Assembly: GCA_937890825.1 (NCBI GenBank)
Contig: CALADS010000018.1
Coordinates: forward strand, 1-44,786
From: an uncultured Bacteroides sp.
GTDB taxonomy: Bacteria > Bacteroidota > Bacteroidia > Bacteroidales > Bacteroidaceae
DNA: 44,786 nt
Direction: 5' to 3'
The translations under genes and the position numbers were made by a program. Below, one piece after another: positions 7,412 through 16,215 of this stretch (positions within the stretch are counted from its first letter, which is position 1; each line of letters begins with the position of its first letter). Below the pieces are notes generated by a model. That model was given only the letters and a program-made list of their open reading frames with translations. It did no database searches and was not told the origin of the DNA.

Positions 7412-9217
7412 ATGGCTTATCATCATTTGTCTGTCTTGATACACCGTCAGGCAGAGAAGTATGGAGAAAAAGTAGCCCTTAAATACAGGGACTATGAAAA
7501 GAAAGAATGGATTCCTGTAACGTGGAATGAGTTTTCGCAGAAGGTTCGTCAGGTGGCCAATGCGTTGTTAGAATTAGGGGTGAAGATCCAGGAGAATATC
7601 GGTGTTTTCTCGCAGAACAAACCGGAATGTTTTTATGTAAATTTCGGCGCTTACGCTAATCGGGTGGTAACTATCCCTTTATATGCCACTAGTTCACCTG
7701 CGCAGGTACAATACATTGTGAATGATGCACAGATTCGTTACATTTTTGTAGGAGAACAGTTTCAGTACGATGCAGCTTTCCGTGTGTTCGGACATTGCGC
7801 TTCGCTTCAGCAGATTGTTATTTTCGACCCGGCAGTGCAGCGCGATCCGCGCGACCTTACTTCCATCTATTTCGATGAGTTTCTGAAGAAGGGCGAAGGT
7901 TTGCCTCATAATGAGGAAGTAGAAAAGCGTACCTCCGAGGTATCGGCAGACGATATTGCTGATATTCTTTATACATCGGGCACTACGGGCGACCCTAAGG
8001 GTGTGATGCTGATGCACTACAATTATATGGAGGCTTTCCGTACCCATGAAATCCGTATTCCTACGCTGACCGATCAGGATGTGTCTATGAACTTCTTGCC
8101 CATTACGCATGTGTTCGAACGTGGCTGGTCGTATGTATGTTTGCAGCGGGGTGCGTTGATTTGTATCAACCTTCGTCCGCAAGATATTCAGACCACTATC
8201 AAGGAAATTCGTCCTACGGTAATGTGCAGCGTGCCTCGATTCTGGGAGAAAGTGTACCAAGGTGTACAGGAGCGTATTAATCAAGAAACAGGACTGAAGA
8301 AGGCGATGATGCTGGATGCCTTGAAAGTAGGTAAGGCGCATAACTTGGATTATCTGCGGGTGGGCAAGAATCCACCTTTGATGCTTCACCTGAAGTATAA
8401 GTTTTATGAAAAGACGGTCTATGCCTTGTTGAAGAAGACCATCGGTATAGAAAACGGTACTTTCTTCCCCACAGCCGGTGCGGCGGTGAGTGATGATGTG
8501 TGCGAGTTTGTGCATTCAGTAGGTATCAATATGGTGGTGGGCTACGGTCTGACGGAAAGTACCGCTACCGTATCTTGCTTCATGCCACAGGGCTTTGTGC
8601 TGGGGTCTGTAGGTAAGGTGATGCCCGATTTGGAAGTGAAGATTGGCGAGGACAACGAAATCTTGCTTCGTGGCAAGACCATCACTCCGGGGTATTATAA
8701 TAAGGCCGAGGCTACGGCACAGGCTATTGATAAGGACGGCTGGTTCCATACGGGCGATGCCGGACGCCTGGAGGGTGATGTCATCTTCCTGACCGACCGT
8801 ATCAAAGACCTCTTCAAGACGTCCAACGGTAAGTACATCTGTCCGCAGGCCTTGGAAACCAAGTTTATCATCGACCGCTACATCGACCAGGTGGCCATCA
8901 TTGCCGACCAACGGAAATTCGTGTCTGCCTTGATAGTGCCGGTGTATGGTGCCGTGAAGGAATATGCCAAGGAAAAAGGTATTGAATATCAGTCTATGGC
9001 CGATTTGTTGCAGCATCCCAAGATTTTGGCGTTGTATCGTGCCCGTATCGATACCTTGCAGCAGCAGTTTGCTCATTATGAGCAAGTGAAGCGATTCACC
9101 CTGCTACCCCAACCGTTCAGCATGGAGCGCGGCGAACTGACCAATACCTTGAAGCTGAAACGTCCGGTAGTGGCCAAGAACTATAAGGAAATCATCGATA
9201 AGATGTACGAAGACTAA
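7412..9217 (+). CDS. Long-chain fatty acid-CoA ligase (AMP-forming)
   Basis: The 601-residue protein has the adenylate-forming enzyme motifs in order: YTSGTTGDPKG (187-197, phosphate-binding P-loop), YGLTESTATVS (A5 region), GWFHTGDAG (A7) and TNTLKLKRP near the end, which carries the acyl-CoA synthetase lysine. Its length and C-terminal lid match FadD/FACS-type long-chain ligases. It converts a fatty acid, ATP and CoA to acyl-CoA, AMP and pyrophosphate at the inner membrane. The start at 7412 (MAYHH) is chosen over the ATG at 7382 because the latter lies inside the -7 box. It is transcribed alone and closes at the terminator at 9245-9288. Confidence 0.9.
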   Translation: MAYHHLSVLIHRQAEKYGEKVALKYRDYEKKEWIPVTWNEFSQKVRQVANALLELGVKIQENIGVFSQNKPECFYVNFGAYANRVVTIPLYATSSPAQVQYIVNDAQIRYIFVGEQFQYDAAFRVFGHCASLQQIVIFDPAVQRDPRDLTSIYFDEFLKKGEGLPHNEEVEKRTSEVSADDIADILYTSGTTGDPKGVMLMHYNYMEAFRTHEIRIPTLTDQDVSMNFLPITHVFERGWSYVCLQRGALICINLRPQDIQTTIKEIRPTVMCSVPRFWEKVYQGVQERINQETGLKKAMMLDALKVGKAHNLDYLRVGKNPPLMLHLKYKFYEKTVYALLKKTIGIENGTFFPTAGAAVSDDVCEFVHSVGINMVVGYGLTESTATVSCFMPQGFVLGSVGKVMPDLEVKIGEDNEILLRGKTITPGYYNKAEATAQAIDKDGWFHTGDAGRLEGDVIFLTDRIKDLFKTSNGKYICPQALETKFIIDRYIDQVAIIADQRKFVSALIVPVYGAVKEYAKEKGIEYQSMADLLQHPKILALYRARIDTLQQQFAHYEQVKRFTLLPQPFSMERGELTNTLKLKRPVVAKNYKEIIDKMYED

Positions 9218-9244
9218 CATCGCACAGCGACAATCATTATAAAG

Positions 9245-9288
9245 AATCCCCTGAAAGCGCAGAAACCATTCTTTGCTTTCAGGGGATT
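9245..9288. terminator. Bidirectional terminator hairpin
   Basis: AATCCCCTGAAAGC (9245-9258) and GCTTTCAGGGGATT (9275-9288) form a perfect 14-bp stem. It lies between the convergent acyl-CoA ligase and M16 peptidase genes. Confidence 0.8.
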
Positions 9289-9363
9289 GCTGTTTGTAGT
9301 AACAATGATACTATTTAACTCATTGTTTTTTTATAGCAGTTGGATAACGTACTGTCTGTTTTT

Positions 9364-12282
9364 TTAATATCCGAAAATCTCTTCCGTGGTGAGTTCCTTC
9401 ACCGGACCAAGTTTTTTCAGGGCAGTCATATCCAGTTCTTTCTTGTCGCCCAGGATGCAATACTTATATGTGCGTCCCTTGATCCATTGCTGCTGGAAGT
9501 TCACCACATCCTGCAGGGTGGCATCTTGCAGACCTTGGTAGATACGGATGCGGCTGTCGGTGTTTTCTCCCAGCCGTTGTGCATTGATATACGACCAGAT
9601 TACTTCGTCCTTGATGATGCGCTCGGTGCGCAGGCGGGATATGAGGCTTTCCTTAGCTAGGCGGAAGGCGGTTTCCGATTGCGGCATATCGTTGATGATT
9701 TCATCAAAGGCCCGGATGGCATCTGTCAGTTTATCGTTTTGTGTAGCGATGATGGTACCCATGGCATACGGGTCGGGCAGACGGCTGGGGCGACTGAAAC
9801 TGGCTCCTGCTGAATAGGCCAGGCTGCGGCTTTCGCGCATCTCCTGGAACACGATGGAGTTCATGGCTCCGCCGAAGTATTCATTATAGAGCGTACGGTC
9901 TGCTTCAATGGCAGGGTTGTATTTTTCGCCCTTGTTAGAGAACTGCGCCATATACACTTGTTTGGCCTCATACGGAGCGATGAAAATCTGAGTCTCCGTG
10001 GTCAGCGGCTGTTCAAAGTTTTTGCCTGCGGGGATGTCTTTCAGCGTTTCGGGCACCCGGTGCTCCTGATTGATGACGGCCAGCAATTCCTCCTGGCTGC
10101 TGGGGCCATAGTAAGTCACGCAGTGCTTAAAGCCGTTCAGTGCATGGATGCGGTCTGCTAGGTCTTGCGGATTCATGGCCTTCAGTTCTTTTTCGCTCAA
10201 GATATTTTTCGCCCAGTTATCCGGTCCGTATTGCATATACACTCTCAGGCGGAAGAAATTCTGCATCTGGTTCAGTTTGCTGTCCTGACGGGCTTTCAGC
10301 TCATCACTTACCATGTTGGTGTAAGCGGCAGGATTCACCTGTGCGTCAGCCAGCAGCTTTTCCAGCAGAGCGATGGCTTGCGGCATATTTTCGTTCAGAC
10401 CGCTCAGGGTGATATACGTCTGGTCGGTGCCGGGTACTACCGAGAACGAGCAGGCCAAGCGGTAGAATTCGCTCTTCACCTGTTCCGGAGTCATATCCGA
10501 TGTGCCCAGGTATTCCAGGTAATTCGCTGCCATACCTAACGCCTTGTCGTGTCTGGTTCCCATATCGAAGAGATACATCAGGCTGAAGAGGTCGTTGCTG
10601 GTGTTCTGCTTGTAGATGACGGGTATGTCAGCTTTGGCTGTCAGTTGGGTCAGGTCTTTGCTGTAGTCCAGGAATACCGGTTCGATAGGCTGCACCGTGC
10701 TGGCCTGGATTTCCTTCAGGAAGGCACTGGCCGTATCGCGGTTCATTACAATTGGTGTAATGCTGGGCTTGGCAATCTTCTTCTCGTTGGGGTCTTTACC
10801 CTGACGTTTGTAGATTACGGCATAGTTATTGTCTTTCAGATATTGGTTGGCAAAGGTTACAATATCTTCTTTGGTCAATTTAGACAGACGATCCAGCAGC
10901 GTTATTTCATCGGCCCAGTTGCTGCCGTTGATGAACGACTGCACAAACCAGTCGGCCCGTCCGTCGTTGCTCTCTTGTGATTGCAGCAGGTTTAGCTTAA
11001 AGTTGTTCAGGTTGGCTTGCAGAATCTTTTCGTCAAAGTCGCCTTTGCGCAGCTTGTCCAGTTCGGCCAGCAGCAGGTCTTTCACTTCCTCCAGCGTTTG
11101 TCCTTGCTTGGGTCGTCCCTGCATGGTGAACACGCTGTAGTCGCTCATCGGCATGGGGTAGCAGTAGCCCACCAATACCTTTTGCTGCTGGTTCAGGTCC
11201 AGGTCGATAAGGCCGGCCTGTCCGTTGTAGAGAATCTGCGACACCACCTGCAAGGTTTCGATATCCTTGTGTGCAGCACCCGGGAATCGCCAGGCCAGGG
11301 CCACGTTCTCGGCATCCAGACCATAGACTTCGCGCACGATAGGAGCGTTGATTTCTGTTTCCTTCGGCAGGCTCAGTTTCGGCAGATTCGGATTAGGTTT
11401 CATATCGCCGAAATACTTATCAATGGTGGCTATCATCTGGTCCGGGTCAAAGTCACCGCTCAGGCAGACAGCCATGTTGTTGGGCACATACCATTGCTTG
11501 TAATAATTCTTGATATTCGTGATGGAGGGGTTCTTCAAGTCTTCCTGGGTACCCAATACGGTTTGTGTGCCATAGGGGTGATGGGGGAAGAGGGCCGCCA
11601 GCATATTCTCGTACACCTTGCGGTTGTCCTTGGTCAGCGACATGTTCTTTTCTTCATATACTGTTTCCAGTTCGGTGTGGAATCCGCGGATGACACAGTT
11701 CTTGAACCGTTCCGCCTGAATCTTGGCCCAGTTGTCCACTTGGTTGCTGGGAATATCTTCCACATAGCAGGTCACATCGAAGCCCGTGTAAGCATTGGTA
11801 CCGTTGGCACCGATGGCAGCCATCAGTTTGTCGTATTCATTGGGGATGGCATATTTCGAAGCCTCGTAGCTCAGGCTGTCTATCTGTGCATACAGTTTAT
11901 GGCGTTCCAGGCTGTCGGTAGTTTTGCGATACACCTCGAATGTCTGTTCAATCTGGTCCAATAAGGGCTTTTCCACTTCATAGTTCTGTGTGCCGAAGTG
12001 GCTGGTACCCTTGAACATCAGGTGCTCGAAGTAATGCGCCAGACCAGTGGTTTCGGCGGGGTCGTTTTTTCCGCCCACACGCACGGCAATATAAGTCTGT
12101 ATACGCGGCTGGTCTTTGTTCACCGTCATATACACTTTCAGGCCGTTGTCCAGCGTGTAGATGCGCGCTTTCAGCGGGTCGTTGGGAACCGTTTCGTAGC
12201 TGTACTTTTGTCCGCAGCTACCTAGGCATAAAGCCGCTGCCAACAGCAGCAGACTACCCGTTTGTTTGAATAGATGTTTCAT
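9364..12282 (-). CDS. M16 (insulinase/pitrilysin-type) zinc metallopeptidase lipoprotein
   Basis: A 972-residue protein with a lipoprotein signal (LGSC, C23). The inverted zinc motif HYFEH (H83, E86, H87) is intact, followed by the downstream glutamate in ELETVYEEKNM. It carries the usual two-domain M16 organisation. The second half (~residue 540 onward) lacks a zinc motif and acts as the partner domain, with the FRLRV/RxxxY-type substrate-anchoring region (SRSLAYSAGASF, about residues 815-826). M16 enzymes degrade small peptides in a closed chamber; this one should act in the periplasm or at the envelope. It is divergent from prfB, with its own -7 box at 12311-12318. Confidence 0.9.
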   Translation of the reverse strand: MKHLFKQTGSLLLLAAALCLGSCGQKYSYETVPNDPLKARIYTLDNGLKVYMTVNKDQPRIQTYIAVRVGGKNDPAETTGLAHYFEHLMFKGTSHFGTQNYEVEKPLLDQIEQTFEVYRKTTDSLERHKLYAQIDSLSYEASKYAIPNEYDKLMAAIGANGTNAYTGFDVTCYVEDIPSNQVDNWAKIQAERFKNCVIRGFHTELETVYEEKNMSLTKDNRKVYENMLAALFPHHPYGTQTVLGTQEDLKNPSITNIKNYYKQWYVPNNMAVCLSGDFDPDQMIATIDKYFGDMKPNPNLPKLSLPKETEINAPIVREVYGLDAENVALAWRFPGAAHKDIETLQVVSQILYNGQAGLIDLDLNQQQKVLVGYCYPMPMSDYSVFTMQGRPKQGQTLEEVKDLLLAELDKLRKGDFDEKILQANLNNFKLNLLQSQESNDGRADWFVQSFINGSNWADEITLLDRLSKLTKEDIVTFANQYLKDNNYAVIYKRQGKDPNEKKIAKPSITPIVMNRDTASAFLKEIQASTVQPIEPVFLDYSKDLTQLTAKADIPVIYKQNTSNDLFSLMYLFDMGTRHDKALGMAANYLEYLGTSDMTPEQVKSEFYRLACSFSVVPGTDQTYITLSGLNENMPQAIALLEKLLADAQVNPAAYTNMVSDELKARQDSKLNQMQNFFRLRVYMQYGPDNWAKNILSEKELKAMNPQDLADRIHALNGFKHCVTYYGPSSQEELLAVINQEHRVPETLKDIPAGKNFEQPLTTETQIFIAPYEAKQVYMAQFSNKGEKYNPAIEADRTLYNEYFGGAMNSIVFQEMRESRSLAYSAGASFSRPSRLPDPYAMGTIIATQNDKLTDAIRAFDEIINDMPQSETAFRLAKESLISRLRTERIIKDEVIWSYINAQRLGENTDSRIRIYQGLQDATLQDVVNFQQQWIKGRTYKYCILGDKKELDMTALKKLGPVKELTTEEIFGY

Positions 12283-12310
12283 AAGTTTTACTTATTAGTT
12301 AATAACGATA

Positions 12311-12318
12311 CAAATGTA
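12311..12318 (-). promoter_or_regulatory. -7 box TACATTTG for the M16 peptidase gene
   Basis: On the minus strand this is TACATTTG, a match to TAnnTTTG, about 29 bp before the start codon. It lies 13 bp from the oppositely oriented prfB box, so the two promoters overlap. Confidence 0.65.
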
Positions 12319-12331
12319 TGCGTTTTTTTCA

Positions 12332-12339
12332 TACCTTTG
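12332..12339 (+). promoter_or_regulatory. -7 box TACCTTTG for prfB
   Basis: A TAnnTTTG match 43 bp upstream of the prfB start codon. A T-rich stretch precedes it, but no exact -33 TTTG is seen. Confidence 0.6.
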
Positions 12340-12382
12340 CATGCAAAATTTAGAATTTTCATTATAACCCAACTATAGACAG

Positions 12383-13498
12383 ATGATTACCATAGAACAA
12401 CTGAAAGATATCAAGGAACGCACGGAGGCTTTGAACCGCTACCTGGACATTGAAGGAAAGAAGATTCAAGTGGAAGAAGAACAGCTTCGCACGCAGGCAC
12501 CCGGCTTTTGGGACGACCAAAAGGCGGCCGAGGCACAGATGAAAAAAGTAAAAGCATTGCAACAGTGGATAGCCGGATATAATGAAGTGAAAACGCTGGC
12601 CGATGAACTGCAGCTGGCTTTCGACTTCTATAAGGATGAACTGGTGACGGAAGAGGAAGTGGACGAAACTTTTGCCAAGGCATCTGAGGCCGTGGAAGCT
12701 CTGGAGTTGAAGAACATGCTTCGCGAAGAGGCCGACCAGATGGACTGTGTGCTGAAAATCAACTCTGGTGCCGGAGGTACGGAAAGTCAGGATTGGGCCA
12801 GTATGCTGATGCGTATGTATCTGCGCTATGCAGAAACGCACGGTTATAAAGCGGTTATTGCCAACTTACAGGAAGGCGATGAAGCCGGTATCAAGACGTG
12901 TACCATTGAGATTTCTGGTGATTACGCCTATGGGTATCTGAAGGGTGAGAACGGTGTGCATCGTCTGGTGCGTGTATCGCCCTATAATGCACAGGGCAAG
13001 CGAATGACTTCTTTTGCTTCCGTGTTTGTCACGCCGCTGGTAGATGATACCATTGAAGTGAATATCGAACCTGCCCGCATGTCGTGGGATACCTTCCGAA
13101 GCGGTGGTGCCGGAGGTCAGAATGTGAACAAGGTAGAATCGGGAGTGCGTCTGCGTTATCAGTACAAAGACCCCTATACCGGAGAGGAAGAGGAAATCCT
13201 GATTGAGAATACCGAAACGCGTGACCAGCCTAAGAACCGTGAAAATGCGCTCCGTTTGCTGCGATCCATGCTGTACGACAAAGAAATGAAGCACCGCATG
13301 GCCGAGCAAGCCAAGGTAGAGGCCGGCAAGAAGAAAATTGAGTGGGGCAGCCAGATACGCAGCTACGTGTTCGACGACCGCCGCGTGAAAGACCATCGCA
13401 CCAATTACCAGACCAGCGACGTGAACGGGGTGATGGACGGTAAGATTGACGAATTTGTCAAGGCTTATCTGATGGAATTTGCCGGAAACGAGGAATAA
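12383..13498 (+). CDS. prfB: Peptide chain release factor 2
   Basis: The 371-residue protein matches class I release factors. The peptidyl-hydrolase motif GGQ is at 244-246 (SGGAGGQNVNKVESG). The stop-codon recognition loop reads SPY at 199-201 where the E. coli protein has SPF. RF2 ends translation at UAA and UGA codons. The reading frame is continuous from ATG 12383 through YLDIEGKK, so no programmed +1 frameshift is needed, unlike in E. coli. It is monocistronic: a promoter lies just upstream and a terminator at 13563. Confidence 0.95.
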   Translation: MITIEQLKDIKERTEALNRYLDIEGKKIQVEEEQLRTQAPGFWDDQKAAEAQMKKVKALQQWIAGYNEVKTLADELQLAFDFYKDELVTEEEVDETFAKASEAVEALELKNMLREEADQMDCVLKINSGAGGTESQDWASMLMRMYLRYAETHGYKAVIANLQEGDEAGIKTCTIEISGDYAYGYLKGENGVHRLVRVSPYNAQGKRMTSFASVFVTPLVDDTIEVNIEPARMSWDTFRSGGAGGQNVNKVESGVRLRYQYKDPYTGEEEEILIENTETRDQPKNRENALRLLRSMLYDKEMKHRMAEQAKVEAGKKKIEWGSQIRSYVFDDRRVKDHRTNYQTSDVNGVMDGKIDEFVKAYLMEFAGNEE

Positions 13499-13562
13499 GT
13501 TTCTTTCTGAATATGATTTAAACAGTTGCCAAGACTGTTTTTTCTAGTCAGTCATCGCATAG

Positions 13563-13630
13563 GCGGATGATGTCCATCGGTAGGGAGACAGGGTAACTCT
13601 CCTGACCGGTGTACATCCTCCGCTTTTTTT
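13563..13630 (+). terminator. Extended terminator hairpin after prfB
   Basis: GCGGATGATGT (13563-13573) pairs with ACATCCTCCGC (13613-13623) with one mismatch, followed by a run of seven Ts. An inner stem (CGGT/ACCG plus GGAGA/TCTCC) extends it. It is larger than the usual terminator, so a small structured RNA is possible. Confidence 0.65.
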
Positions 13631-13660
13631 ATATACCCGGCAGAAGGTGTCGGTTTCAGA

Positions 13661-13792
13661 GGGTTCGGCTCCGCATCAGGGATGCAACAGGGCAGTTACT
13701 GTTCCGTAACTTCTCCGTGTATAAGTACCTCTGCACGGAGAAGTTACGGGTTTGCTACGGTTCAGATGCGTTTCAGATGCAGTTCGGAACCC
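13661..13792. repeat. Long imperfect inverted repeat with a perfect 16-bp core
   Basis: The core arms CCGTAACTTCTCCGTG (13704-13719) and CACGGAGAAGTTACGG (13734-13749) are perfectly complementary with a 14-nt loop. Outer similarity continues to GGGTTC (13661-13666) and GAACCC (13787-13792). The right arm contains TTCAGATGC twice. No coding function is apparent. It could be a small mobile-type repeat or a structured RNA, and lies between the prfB terminator and the first B12 promoter. Confidence 0.75.
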
Positions 13793-13835
13793 TGGCAGGG
13801 TAGGAAATGTTCAGTAAAAAATATCTCTTTCGATG

Positions 13836-13866
13836 CTTGTAAATCCGATTTTAAATCCTACATTTG
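13836..13866 (+). promoter_or_regulatory. Promoter of B12 locus 1
   Basis: CTTG (13836-13839), a 19-bp spacer and TACATTTG (13859-13866) fit the Bacteroides -33/-7 consensus. It sits just upstream of the riboswitch. Confidence 0.7.
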
Positions 13867-13875
13867 TCCACTGAA

Positions 13876-14056
13876 TTGGTTTCCGTCTGTTTTGCATCGA
13901 AACGACGGATGAAAAGGGAATCGGGTGAAAGTCCCGGACAGTCCCGCTGCTGTGAAGCTCCATTCAACTTTTCAGAAATTACCGCAATGCCACTGAGGAG
14001 CGCTGCTCCTTGGGAAGGTTCTGAAAGGGGAGTCAGTCAGAAGACCTGCCAATGTA
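13876..14056 (+). ncRNA. Cobalamin riboswitch 1
   Basis: The aptamer has the conserved elements in order: AAAAGGGAATCGGGTGAAAG (13913-13932), GTCCCGGACAGTCCCGCTGC (13931-13950) followed by TGTGAA, the variable arm with GCCACTGAGG (13989-13998), and the B12 box AGTCAGAAGACCTGCC (14035-14050). Adenosylcobalamin-type ligands fold it and shut off the downstream operon. No T-run terminator is seen after it, so control of ribosome access is the likely mode. About 110 nt separate it from the first start codon. Confidence 0.93.
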
Positions 14057-14160
14057 ACATTAGTTGAGGCTCCTGCGAGGATGGGGGATAGACGCATGCT
14101 TAGAGATTGCTGTACCTGCTACAGCCGCTCTATCTTGGAATCTTATAATATACAGAACGG

Positions 14161-16215
14161 ATGAAATGCAGAAATGCCGGTGTGCTGGCAGGGCTGTTCG
14201 TTTGTGGGCTCTTGTTTCCTGCACAGGGATGGGGGCAAAGCAGACTGGACAGTATTCAGCACATTGATGAAGTGGTGATTACCGCTAAAACGTATAAAGA
14301 GGTAATTCCTGCTCAAAAGATGTCGGAGGCTGTTCTACAAAGTTTGAACAGTTTTTCTGTGGCCGATGCGATACGCTATTTTTCCGGCATACAGATTAAA
14401 GACTATGGGGGCATTGGCGGACTGAAGACCGTCAATATCCGCAGTCTGGGTACGCACCACGTGGGGATTTTCTACGACGGTATTCAGCTGGGTAATGCAC
14501 AGAACGGACAGGTAGATTTGGGCAAGTTCTCGCTGGAGAATATGGAGGAAATCTCGCTCTATAACGGACAGAAAAGTGAAATCTTCCAGCCTGCCAGGGA
14601 TTTCGGTTCTTCGGGTTCGGTATATCTGCGTTCGCGCACACCCCGTTTTGCAGCCGGCAAGAAGTATCATCTGAAGGCTACGGTGAAAGGGGGCTCGTTC
14701 GATTTAATCAATCCTTCATTTCTCTACGAACAGAAGCTGAGCGAACACGTTAGTGCATCGCTCAATGCTGAGGTAATCAATTCATCGGGCAAATACAAGT
14801 ATCGGTATAAGCGGGTGTATCCCAATACCGATAAGGTGATGTACGATACTACAGCTATCCGTCATAACGGCGATATTTATTCGTCGCGGGTAGAGGCAGG
14901 GGTGTACGCTAACCTGGCCGATGGTTTCTGGCGACTGAAATCCTACTTCTATGATTCAAACAAAGGGATTCCCGGAGCTATTGTGAATAATAAGTGGAAA
15001 AATTCCCAGCGTCAGAAAGACCGCAACTTCTTTTTGCAGGGTACTTTTCAGAAGTCGCTCTTGCCCCGATGGGAGGTGCAGGCCAATGCCAAGTATGCCT
15101 ACGATTACATGAATTATGTGAACCCCGATACTACCTTGATGCTGATTGACAATACTTTTAAGCAGCAAGAGTGGTATCTGTCGGTAGCGAATAAATACGA
15201 GGTGAACCGCTGGCTCGATGTGGCCTTGTCTACCGATGTTCAGTACAATACTTTGCGCTCTGATCTGGAGGGTTTTGTCTATCCTAAGCGACTCACTGCC
15301 TTGGTGGCAGCTGCCGTGGCGGTGGATTGGGGTAAGTTGAAGATGCAGGGCAGTGTGCTTGCCACGTGGGTACACGAACGCATCCGTTCGGGCAATGCTT
15401 TACAGGACCAGGAGGTGCAGGCTGCTCCTGACAAAAAGGAATTTACACCGGCTGTTTTTCTGTCGTATAAGCCGTTCAGAAACCACGATTTTACTATACG
15501 GGCATTCTACAAGCAGATTTTCAGAATGCCTACCTTCAACGACCTCTATTATACCGATGTAGGAAACATTGCCTTGAAGCCTGAGTTTACGCATCAGTAT
15601 AACCTGGGCTTTCAGTACAGCCGGAAATTTCGGCGGGGCTTGGTGAGCCGTATCGATTGGCAGGCCGATGCCTATTACAATGAAGTAACCGATAAGATAG
15701 TGGCCGTGCCCAAGGGAAGCGGTCAGTATCGTTGGATGATGATGAACTTAGGCTATGTGGAGATACGCGGTGTGGATGCCTCGTCGACTACGGAGTTCAG
15801 ACTGCCCGCCGATATCTTCTTGAATCTGCGTCTCTCGTATACGTATCAGAAAGCGCAGGATTTTACGCAGCGGAAGAGTGAAGTACTTCAGCAACTGACC
15901 TATGGCGGACAGATACCTTACATCCCCTGGCATAGCGGTTCGGTCATAGCCAATGTGCGCTACAAGTCGTGGCAACTGAACTACAGCTTTATCTATGTGG
16001 GCGAACGCTATCACAGCTCTGCCAATATTCCGGCCGATTATGAGCAGCCCTGGTACACGCACGATATGTCTGTGGTAAAGGATTTCAAACTGAAGAAGGT
16101 CAATCTGCGGGTGGCTGCAGAGATAAACAACCTGTTTAGTCAGGACTACGAAGTGGTACTGAACTACCCCATGCCTAAACGAAATTATAAACTAGCTTTC
16201 ACGGTGGAATTATGA
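14161..16215 (+). CDS. btuB: TonB-dependent vitamin B12 receptor, BtuB type (locus 1)
   Basis: A 684-residue outer-membrane protein with a signal peptide (AQGWGQ), a TonB box-like DEVVITA just after it, a plug domain (VADAIRYFSGIQIKDYGG, VNIRSLGTHHVGIFYDG) and a 22-strand-type barrel. It lacks the N-terminal carboxypeptidase-like extension of SusC proteins, which supports a BtuB-type role. The upstream cobalamin riboswitch makes B12 or a corrinoid the likely cargo. The protein ends FTVEL, with leucine instead of the usual terminal phenylalanine. The stop overlaps the next start as ATGA (16212-16215), implying coupling to the BtuG-like gene. The locus 2 receptor (21051-23069) is a close paralogue. 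Confidence 0.88.
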   Translation: MKCRNAGVLAGLFVCGLLFPAQGWGQSRLDSIQHIDEVVITAKTYKEVIPAQKMSEAVLQSLNSFSVADAIRYFSGIQIKDYGGIGGLKTVNIRSLGTHHVGIFYDGIQLGNAQNGQVDLGKFSLENMEEISLYNGQKSEIFQPARDFGSSGSVYLRSRTPRFAAGKKYHLKATVKGGSFDLINPSFLYEQKLSEHVSASLNAEVINSSGKYKYRYKRVYPNTDKVMYDTTAIRHNGDIYSSRVEAGVYANLADGFWRLKSYFYDSNKGIPGAIVNNKWKNSQRQKDRNFFLQGTFQKSLLPRWEVQANAKYAYDYMNYVNPDTTLMLIDNTFKQQEWYLSVANKYEVNRWLDVALSTDVQYNTLRSDLEGFVYPKRLTALVAAAVAVDWGKLKMQGSVLATWVHERIRSGNALQDQEVQAAPDKKEFTPAVFLSYKPFRNHDFTIRAFYKQIFRMPTFNDLYYTDVGNIALKPEFTHQYNLGFQYSRKFRRGLVSRIDWQADAYYNEVTDKIVAVPKGSGQYRWMMMNLGYVEIRGVDASSTTEFRLPADIFLNLRLSYTYQKAQDFTQRKSEVLQQLTYGGQIPYIPWHSGSVIANVRYKSWQLNYSFIYVGERYHSSANIPADYEQPWYTHDMSVVKDFKLKKVNLRVAAEINNLFSQDYEVVLNYPMPKRNYKLAFTVEL

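Noticed and set aside
10829..11964. Long antisense frames inside the M16 peptidase gene
   Set aside because: They are mirror frames of a clearly conserved enzyme and show no domain of their own.
12435..12460. Programmed frameshift in prfB (a CTTTGA string is present)
   Set aside because: The frame is open throughout, and the TGA is out of frame.
13864..14067. Open frame across cobalamin riboswitch 1
   Set aside because: It translates the conserved riboswitch bases; the matching frame at riboswitch 2 has the same artefact.
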